From assembly GCA_964487925.1 (NCBI GenBank), contig CAZASZ010000010.1, positions 1-47,400 of the forward strand: DNA of 47,400 bases, written 5' to 3'. Position numbers and translations under genes: made by a program. This DNA is from RI-283 sp964487925 (GTDB lineage Bacteria > Pseudomonadota > Gammaproteobacteria > SZUA-140). Below are positions 41,797 to 47,400 of this stretch, in pieces. Numbering within the stretch: position 1 is the stretch's first letter; the number at the start of each line of letters is the position of its first letter. Below the pieces are notes generated by a model that saw only the letters and a list, made by a program, of their open reading frames with translations, had not been told where the DNA came from and made no database searches.

Positions 41797-42141
41797 TCAG
41801 AGCTTCTCTTTGATACGGGCCTTCTTGCCACGCAGCGCACGCAGATAATACAGCTTGGCGCGACGGACATCGCCACGACGCTGCACGGTGATGCTGTCAA
41901 TGGCCGGGCTGTAGGTCTGGAAGACACGCTCGACACCCTCGCCATGGGAGATCTTTCGAACCGTAAAGGAGGAATTCAGGCTCCGATTACGCTTGGCGAT
42001 AACGACGCCGACAAACGACTGCAGACGCTCACGCTCACCCTCTTTGACCTTGACCTTGACCTCGACCGTGTCACCGCTCGCGAAGGCAGGCACTTCCCGG
42101 CCCATTTGCTCGGCTTCGATCTGCTCGATGATGTTGCTCAT
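41797..42141 (-). CDS. rplS: 50S ribosomal protein L19
   Basis: Large-subunit protein (114 aa) at the 30S-50S interface. FASGDTVEVKVKVKEGERERLQSFVGVVIAKRNR and ERVFQTYSPAIDSITVQRRGDVRRAKLYYLRALRGKKARIKEKL are the family sequence. The ATG at 42141 follows AGGAG; the frame continues upstream but is not L19-like. Last gene of rpsP-rimM-trmD-rplS, with the xerD remnant downstream. Confidence 0.97.
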   Translation of the reverse strand: MSNIIEQIEAEQMGREVPAFASGDTVEVKVKVKEGERERLQSFVGVVIAKRNRSLNSSFTVRKISHGEGVERVFQTYSPAIDSITVQRRGDVRRAKLYYLRALRGKKARIKEKL

Positions 42142-42211
42142 AAAAACGCTCCTGGTTAAATGCCGCCAGCCCCATCGGCTCAACGACGCTATCTTTAAAT
42201 CTTCGCCCTTG

Positions 42212-42961
42212 TCAGGGTTCACTTAATTCATCTATGTATTCCGCCAACAGCGCCTTGCGCTCGGCGTCCAACTCCATGGCCTCGATCAGGTCGGGGCGCT
42301 TCCGCCACGTCCGTCCCAGCGACTGTTTCAATCGCCAGCGCGCGATCCGGGCATGATCCCCGCTCATCAGCGCCTCGGGCACCCGACAACCATCGATGAC
42401 CTCCGGCCGCGTATAGTGACCACACTCGAGCAGGCCGTCGCTAAACGAATCCAGCTCGGCGGACTGCTCATGTCCGAGCGCGCCCGGGATCAAGCGCGCC
42501 AGCGCGTCGATCAGGACCAGGGCCGCGAGCTCACCGCCACTGAGCACGTAATCGCCGATAGAGATCTCTTCATCCACCTCGGTCTCGAGTATACGCTCGT
42601 CAATCCCTTCATAGCGCCCAGCCACCAGAATCATTCTGGTCTCATCGGCGGCCCAACGCTGTGCGTCCGCCTGAACCAACTGTCGCCCCTGAGGAGACAA
42701 GTAGACGACCCGACTCGGGCCACCCTGATCCGCCTTGGCCGCACGAATCGCATCTCTCAATGGCTGCACCATCATGACCATGCCAGGTCCACCGCCATAC
42801 GGGCGGTCATCAACAGTACGGTGACGGTCATGAGTGAAATCACGCGGATTCCAACACCTCAGCCCGAGCAACTCACCCCTTATGGCGCGGCCCGTAACAC
42901 CGAACCCTGCCATGGACGTCACCATCTCAGGGAAAAGAGTGACGACGTCAACTCTGTTCAA
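42212..42961 (-). CDS. trmD: tRNA (guanine-37-N1) methyltransferase
   Basis: SPOUT methyltransferase making m1G37 in tRNAs, which prevents +1 frameshifting. The trefoil-knot motifs are clear: RPYGGGPGMVMMVQPL, YLSPQGRQL, LVAGRYEGIDERI and the SAM-binding SIGDYVLSGGELAAL. Length is 249 aa. The start is placed at TTG 42961 (NRVDVVTLFPEMV), overlapping the rimM stop as TTGA; an in-frame TTG five codons earlier is possible. It lies between rimM and rplS in the universal order. Confidence 0.95.
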   Translation of the reverse strand: MNRVDVVTLFPEMVTSMAGFGVTGRAIRGELLGLRCWNPRDFTHDRHRTVDDRPYGGGPGMVMMVQPLRDAIRAAKADQGGPSRVVYLSPQGRQLVQADAQRWAADETRMILVAGRYEGIDERILETEVDEEISIGDYVLSGGELAALVLIDALARLIPGALGHEQSAELDSFSDGLLECGHYTRPEVIDGCRVPEALMSGDHARIARWRLKQSLGRTWRKRPDLIEAMELDAERKALLAEYIDELSEP

Positions 42962-43479
42962 AAGTCCTTGTCCCAATCCACGGTCAGCACGCCGGTCTCA
43001 AGGTCGACCTTAATAATGACCTGATCCTTGATATAAGGAATCAGGCGCTCACGGTCGCCCTTGACCACGAGCACATCGTTGGCGCCACAATCGAACAGAT
43101 AGTCCACGATGCCGAGTTCGCCACCCTCGAGGTTGACAACCCGCAGCCCCTCAAGATCGATCCAGTAGACTTCGCCAGCCTGAGCTGCCGGTAGCTTATC
43201 TCGTGGGATATAGATCTCGGCGCCAATATACGCCTCGGCCGCATTACAGTCATCGACACCCTCAAGACGCGCCACTACGCCCTTGCCCTGAGGCCTAGCC
43301 TCCAGAGCCCTGATCGTCCGCCACTCCCCACGCAATTTGATATGCCAGGGATCGTACTTGGCGATGCCGGCGCGATCCTCGGTATGAGAAAATACCTTTA
43401 CCCAGCCCTTGATCCCGAAGGTAGCCGTGATGCTACCCAGCAGAATCATCTCTGCCGGATTCAATTTCCCAGCGACCAT
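42958..43479 (-). CDS. rimM: 16S rRNA processing protein RimM
   Basis: 30S assembly factor (173 aa) that binds S19 near the 16S 3' domain. An N-terminal RimM domain (ILLGSITATFGIKGWVKVFSHTE) and a C-terminal PRC-barrel (YWIDLEGLRVVNLEGGELGIVDYLFDCGANDVLVV) with IPYIKDQVIIKVDLETGVLTVDW are present. It lies 63 nt after rpsP and overlaps trmD by four bases. Confidence 0.95.
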   Translation of the reverse strand: MVAGKLNPAEMILLGSITATFGIKGWVKVFSHTEDRAGIAKYDPWHIKLRGEWRTIRALEARPQGKGVVARLEGVDDCNAAEAYIGAEIYIPRDKLPAAQAGEVYWIDLEGLRVVNLEGGELGIVDYLFDCGANDVLVVKGDRERLIPYIKDQVIIKVDLETGVLTVDWDKDF

Positions 43480-43542
43480 ATCTGGAGTACCGCGATCAGG
43501 ATAGCGATGACAAAACCGTCCGAAGACGATCGGGAAACGCCC

Positions 43543-43788
43543 TTACGCGGCTACCAGCTGCTTGACCAGACCTGCAACGCGATCAGAAGCCTGGGCGCCC
43601 TTGCCTACCCAGTGATCAAAACGCTCACGGTCGATCTTCAAACGCTCCTCGTTCCCCTTGGCAACAGGATTGAAAAAACCGATCCGCTCGATAAAGCGGC
43701 CGTCACGCGCATTGCGGCTGTCCGTAACAACAACGTGATAAAAAGGGCGCTTCTTCGCGCCGCCTCGTGATAAACGAATACTTACCAT
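43543..43788 (-). CDS. rpsP: 30S ribosomal protein S16
   Basis: Small-subunit assembly protein (81 aa): MVSIRLSRGGAKKRPFYHVV, then DSRNARDGRFIERIGFFNP and KIDRERFDHWVGKGAQASDRV are the S16 hallmarks. The ATG at 43788 is preceded by GAGG; the open frame upstream is not conserved. First gene of the rpsP-rimM-trmD-rplS operon, with a 305-nt region upstream shared divergently with the dioxygenase gene. Confidence 0.97.
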   Translation of the reverse strand: MVSIRLSRGGAKKRPFYHVVVTDSRNARDGRFIERIGFFNPVAKGNEERLKIDRERFDHWVGKGAQASDRVAGLVKQLVAA

Positions 43789-44093
43789 ACCTATTAACCT
43801 CAATTGGCTTGCGCCGATACTAGTTGCCAAGTTCTGATGCTTAGTCAAACCCGGCCACGGAAAAACGGGGTATTCTACTAAAATTCCGCAATAAATAAAT
43901 ACCCCTAAGCCAATTCAGTTCGATATTTTTATCGACAACGATCCTATCCGGCGCATCTAACAGCCCGCGACAGCGGTTTGACAGCACCATGGCTAGGCGT
44001 TATAAGCAGAAGCTAACGGTTGCGCTCGCGACCGAATGGGGTCACGAACCTATGCCCCAAACCTAACCAATTCCTGCATTTCAAGAGGTCGCT
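43789..44093. other. Divergent intergenic region rpsP / dioxygenase
   Basis: About 305 nt that must contain the rpsP promoter (minus) and the promoter of the dioxygenase-ELM1-waaA trio (plus). The middle is AT-rich. A minus-strand TAGAAT box lies near 43865-43885 without a good -35. No gene and no strong terminator are seen. Confidence 0.4.
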
Positions 44094-44753
44094 GTGGCAG
44101 ACATCCAAACCATAAAGAACACCGTCCTGCAATGTCTAAAGGATTGCCAAACCCAGGACATCCCTTATCGGCACTGGCATGTCAGCAACTGCCTTCCGGA
44201 GGACGATGCCATGGCCATAGCCGATCTGCCCTTCCCGGTCCCCCATGTCGACGATACCGGCGGCAGGCGCGAGACCCATAATTCCCTGCGCCAGTTCTTC
44301 TCGGCCGAGAACCGTGAACGCCACCCGGTCGTGAAAAACGTGACGGACGCCTTTCAGTCCCCCGAGATCGTAAGGGCCATCGAGAAGACCTTCGACGTCT
44401 CCTTGTCCGGCAACTATCTGCGTATCGAATACTGCCTGGATGGCGAAAACTTCTGGCTCGAGCCGCACACGGACATTGGCGCCAAGAAATTCACGATGCT
44501 GGTGGGTTACACAACCTGCCCGGGCGGCGAGGAGTGGGGCACGTCAATCTATTATGATAAGGACCGCTTTTTCGGTCAGGCCCCTTTCGGCTTCAATAAA
44601 GGGCTGGTTTTCATTCCCAGCGACCATACTTGGCACGGCTTCGAGCGACGCCCCATGAAGGGCGGGGTCCGCCGGTCCATCATCATCAACTACGTCATCC
44701 CCGAGTGGCGCAGCCGACACGAGTTGGCCTTCCCCAACGACCCCGTTCAGTAA
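44094..44753 (+). CDS. 2-oxoglutarate/Fe(II)-dependent dioxygenase-like protein
   Basis: Protein of 219 aa with a double-stranded beta-helix pattern: iron ligands His125 and Asp127 in EPHTDIGAK, a distal His (His181, or His178, in HTWHGFERR) and a 2-oxoglutarate-binding Arg (Arg193 or 194) in GVRRSIIINYV. GTG at 44094 follows AGAGG. It is read with the ELM1-like and waaA genes (3-nt gaps). Kdo 3-hydroxylases (KdoO) are dioxygenases of this general chemistry near waaA in some bacteria, so an LPS sugar is a possible substrate, but that is inference; KdoO proteins are longer and no specific match was established. Confidence 0.75.
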   Translation: MADIQTIKNTVLQCLKDCQTQDIPYRHWHVSNCLPEDDAMAIADLPFPVPHVDDTGGRRETHNSLRQFFSAENRERHPVVKNVTDAFQSPEIVRAIEKTFDVSLSGNYLRIEYCLDGENFWLEPHTDIGAKKFTMLVGYTTCPGGEEWGTSIYYDKDRFFGQAPFGFNKGLVFIPSDHTWHGFERRPMKGGVRRSIIINYVIPEWRSRHELAFPNDPVQ

Positions 44754-44756
44754 AGG

Positions 44757-45764
44757 GTGCTTGAACCCGGCATGCCTGGATCCGTTTGCTGGACGCTGAC
44801 CACGGGCGAAGCTGGTATGGCCAGCCAGGTCACGGGGCTTGCCGAGGCCGTCGGCCTACCCTATATTGCCAAGGTCTCGCGCCCACGACGGCCCTGGAGC
44901 TGGCTACCTGGACAGCTCTGCCCATGCGTGCTCGGCGGACTCACATCCGACAGTATGCCGCTGACACCGCCCTGGCCGGACCTGCTGATCACTTGCGGCA
45001 GGCGCAGCACACCTCTTTCGATCGCAATCCGCAAGCAAAGCCGGGGGCGAACGTTTACGGTCCACATCCAGGACCCGAGAATTCCTGCCCGGCATTTCGA
45101 CATGGTCGTGCCCATGGCCCACGACCCGATCCGGGGCGACAACGTATTTCCGACCGAACTTGCGCTGCACCATATAACAAAGGCCAAACTCGCCGAGGCC
45201 GCACGGCACTTCGCGCCGGCGTTCTCGGCCTTGCCGCGACCCCTGGTCGCCATCCTGATCGGGGGCCGCACCCGCAAACATCCTTTCTCCACAGATGAGT
45301 GCCGCCAACTCACCGAAAGCCTCGACCGATTGCGACACGCCTACGGGGCGGGCCTAATCGTCACAACCTCGCGGCGTACGGGGGAGGAGAACACGGCCCT
45401 GATTCGGGAGCGCCTAGGCGGCGGCGACACAATCGTCTGGAGTGGCGACGGAGAGAACCCCTATCTGGGCATGCTCGCTCTGGCTGACTTTATTCTCGCC
45501 ACCGAGGACTCGGTGTCTATGATCTCGGAGGCCTGCGCGAGCGGCCACCCTGTCTATACCCTCCCCCTGGAGGGCGAGGCTCGCCGCCTGAGGGCCTTCC
45601 ATGAAGGGCTGCATCAGGCCGGAATCACGCACCGTTTCTCGGGTCGACTTGAGACTTGGTCAGCCCCTGTTCAGGATGAGACGGCACGCATTGCCAGCCT
45701 TATCCGCGATCGTCTGGGTAAACGTGGGATCGCCCTGCCAACCATTTCATCAACGGACCTCTGA
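44757..45764 (+). CDS. ELM1/DUF1022 family protein (GT-B glycosyltransferase-like)
   Basis: 335-aa protein of the family named after plant mitochondrial fission factor ELM1 (DUF1022), which looks like a GT-B glycosyltransferase. Recognisable features are VCWTLTTGEAGMASQVTGLAEAVG, TFTVHIQDPRIPARHFDMVVPMAHD, LVAILIGGRTRKHPFS and the C-terminal LALADFILATEDSVSMISEACASGHPVYTLPLEG, equivalent to a nucleotide-sugar site. No transmembrane helix is seen. GTG 44757 is used, 3 nt after the dioxygenase stop; ATG 44772 is an alternative. It is followed 3 nt later by waaA. A role in lipopolysaccharide sugar transfer is plausible but unproven. Confidence 0.8.
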   Translation: MLEPGMPGSVCWTLTTGEAGMASQVTGLAEAVGLPYIAKVSRPRRPWSWLPGQLCPCVLGGLTSDSMPLTPPWPDLLITCGRRSTPLSIAIRKQSRGRTFTVHIQDPRIPARHFDMVVPMAHDPIRGDNVFPTELALHHITKAKLAEAARHFAPAFSALPRPLVAILIGGRTRKHPFSTDECRQLTESLDRLRHAYGAGLIVTTSRRTGEENTALIRERLGGGDTIVWSGDGENPYLGMLALADFILATEDSVSMISEACASGHPVYTLPLEGEARRLRAFHEGLHQAGITHRFSGRLETWSAPVQDETARIASLIRDRLGKRGIALPTISSTDL

Positions 45765-45767
45765 TTC

Positions 45768-47063
45768 ATGTCCGCATTGTGGCGCCGGGGTTATACGCTG
45801 CTGTTATACCTGATCAGCCCATTGCTGATGGCGCGGCTGTTCTGGCGCGGCCGCAAGGCCCCTGCCTACCGGCGACGCTGGTGGGAGCGATGGGGCTACG
45901 GCACCTGGATATCGGACCGGCCCACGATCTGGATACATGCCGTATCGGTCGGAGAGGTCATGGCCGCGCTCCCTCTGGCACAAGCCATCCTCGACCAATA
46001 CCCCGACTTCCCGCTCATCGTAACCACGACCACGCCGACCGGATCAGAGCGCGTGACCTCGGCACTGGGCGAACGGGTACACCACGTCTATATACCCTAC
46101 GACATGCCCGGCCCGATCCGACGTTTCATACGTCGAAGCCACCCCGCCCTGCTGATCGTCATGGAGACAGAGATCTGGCCCAACCTATTTCACGCCTGCA
46201 GACACAGGGAAACCGCGCTGATGTTGGCGAATGCGCGGCTGTCGCAGCGCTCGGCTGATCGCTATGCCCGTTTTCGCAGACTGGTTGCGGACACACTTGC
46301 CTGCTGCCAACGGATCGCCGCCCAGGGCGCCAAGGACGCCGAACGCTTTGTCCTGATCGGCGCACACCGGGAGTCGGTTGTGGAGACCGGCAACATCAAG
46401 TTCGATTTCCCTCTGCCGGAGCATCTCTCGCAAAATGTCGCGACCCTACGCACACTTTGGCATCAAGACCCTGCCCACCCCCGACCGGTCTGGCTTGCGG
46501 CCAGCACACACGAGGGCGAAGAGGTACAAATCATTGACGCCTTCGCAACAATCCGTCGCACGATTCCGGATCTGTTGCTCGTCATCGCGCCACGTCATCC
46601 GGAGCGTTTCACCGAAGTGGCCGAATTGTGCAGCGCCAAGGGCTATCATGTCGTCAGGCGCAGCGCTTCGCGCAACCGGAGCACGGTGCTCGACTGTGAC
46701 ATCTTCCTTGGCGATACCATGGGCGAGCTACTCGACCTATATGCTGCCGCCGATCTCGCCTTCGTCGGCGGCAGCCTGATTCCGCGGGGCGGGCACAACG
46801 TCATCGAACCGGCCGCCCTGCGCTGCCCGATCCTGTTTGGTCCTCATATGTTCAACTTCGCCGAAATCAGCAAGAACATACTCAAGGCCGAGGCGGCCAT
46901 TCAGGTCGCGAATGCGGAGACCCTGGCAAAGCAGGTCATCATGCTGCTCGACGATCCCCAAGCCCGCGCGAGCCTCGCGGAGCGCGCCCACACGGTCTTT
47001 GAAACAAGCCAGGGCGCCCTGCCCAAGACGATGGCCCTTGTTGCGGAGATGCTGGAACGCTGA
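45768..47063 (+). CDS. waaA: 3-deoxy-D-manno-octulosonic acid (Kdo) transferase
   Basis: Inner-membrane GT-B enzyme that adds Kdo to lipid IVA in lipid A-core synthesis (431 aa). An N-terminal anchor (TLLLYLISPLLMARLFW), the catalytic Glu in HAVSVGEVMAALPLAQAI, LIVMETEIWPNLF, the ASTHEGEEVQIIDAF and APRHPERF nucleotide-sugar loops and FVGGSLIPRGGHNVIEPAAL are typical. It is the third gene of the plus-strand unit. Whether it adds one or two Kdo residues cannot be read from the sequence. Confidence 0.95.
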   Translation: MSALWRRGYTLLLYLISPLLMARLFWRGRKAPAYRRRWWERWGYGTWISDRPTIWIHAVSVGEVMAALPLAQAILDQYPDFPLIVTTTTPTGSERVTSALGERVHHVYIPYDMPGPIRRFIRRSHPALLIVMETEIWPNLFHACRHRETALMLANARLSQRSADRYARFRRLVADTLACCQRIAAQGAKDAERFVLIGAHRESVVETGNIKFDFPLPEHLSQNVATLRTLWHQDPAHPRPVWLAASTHEGEEVQIIDAFATIRRTIPDLLLVIAPRHPERFTEVAELCSAKGYHVVRRSASRNRSTVLDCDIFLGDTMGELLDLYAAADLAFVGGSLIPRGGHNVIEPAALRCPILFGPHMFNFAEISKNILKAEAAIQVANAETLAKQVIMLLDDPQARASLAERAHTVFETSQGALPKTMALVAEMLER

Positions 47064-47314
47064 AACCATAGATGATCCTCAGCGCACTCGACGCAGAGCG
47101 TTTCAGTGTAAGAAATTGACGACCTGAATCGCCTCGCTATCTATGTTGCTACTTTGTGGTGAGCGGTCGTCATCTGACATAGCGCCTCCCCCGCCTTACG
47201 AACGAGCACGGAAGCCGGTTACTTTCGCGCCACAAAACCAAGCGGACTGGTCATATTATTAACCCGGCAATATAATATAGAGTAAATGGATCGGGATTGA
47301 GCGATACTTTACAC

Positions 47315-47400
47315 ATGAAAAGAGACGACGCGAGAAAGCTATCTTCAGAGATACAAGAGCAACTTCGGAAGCAGGCGATCCGGCTGAGAAAAAAGGGACT
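47315..47400 (+). mobile_element. IS630-family transposase, N-terminal fragment (cut by window edge)
   Basis: From ATG 47315 the first 28 codons read MKRDDARKLSSEIQEQL, then RKQAIRLRKKG, which matches the helix-turn-helix N-terminus of IS630-like transposases. The sequence upstream (47064-47314) is not coding and becomes AT-rich near 47260-47285, where the element end may lie. The rest of the element is outside the window, so its integrity is unknown. Confidence 0.75.

Noticed and set aside
43956..44003. ATCTAAC ... GTTATAA with small AGCC/GGCT arms, resembling a short attC
   Set aside because: The right box breaks the GTTRRRY rule, the inner boxes are not at the normal spacing and the flanking genes are ordinary core genes.

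Overview
The window reads as chromosomal DNA of a gammaproteobacterium, probably a respiring member of the Chromatiales or Thiotrichales type. This rests on gene order and protein motifs: an mla / ibaG-murA / his / tat cluster, rpsP-rimM-trmD-rplS-xerD order, parE-parC, rng-yhdP and waaA. Most of it is dense, GC-rich housekeeping DNA in long minus-strand gene runs. No rRNA, tRNA or CRISPR array was seen.

Left edge (1-2490). This is a lower-GC accessory patch. It holds a broken IS3-family transposase end, an O-acetylhomoserine sulfhydrylase gene (metY-like) and a frameshifted DJ-1/PfpI gene. Between the two genes lies a 114-nt imperfect palindrome with the layout of an integron attC site. Its outer 7-mer is the exact complement of a core site just upstream of the DJ-1 gene, as expected for an integrated gene cassette. 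No integrase gene is visible.

2833-7700. recJ (+) converges on rpe-gph-trpE (-), which lacks the usual downstream trpG. A clear intrinsic terminator at 7654-7680 closes the next operon.

7714-15213. A complete Alternative Complex III (quinol:cytochrome c oxidoreductase) operon, actA-B1-B2-C-D-E-F, with ActB split into a Tat-exported lipoprotein and a ferredoxin-like subunit. It lies beyond nif3-degS-tatCBA-hisE, where many beta- and gammaproteobacteria carry petABC (cytochrome bc1). A candidate promoter with an adjacent 7-7-7 inverted repeat lies upstream.

15624-41330. nif3 and a DegS/AlgW-like protease gene are divergent. A long minus-strand block then reads, in transcription order: grxD, parE, parC, maf, rng, yhdP, a nitrilase-family gene, mlaFEDCB, a 146-bp MITE-like element, ibaG, murA, hisGDBHAFIE, tatABC. 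hisC is absent from between hisD and hisB. HisG is the short form that needs HisZ. The block covers chromosome segregation, RNA processing, outer-membrane lipid transport, peptidoglycan precursor synthesis, histidine synthesis and Tat export.

41425-47400. rpsP-rimM-trmD-rplS (-) ends in an xerD remnant that lost most of its catalytic domain through an internal deletion. A plus-strand trio follows: a 2-oxoglutarate/Fe(II) dioxygenase, an ELM1/DUF1022 glycosyltransferase-like protein and waaA (Kdo transferase), suggesting lipopolysaccharide inner-core modification. The window ends inside the first codons of an IS630-like transposase.
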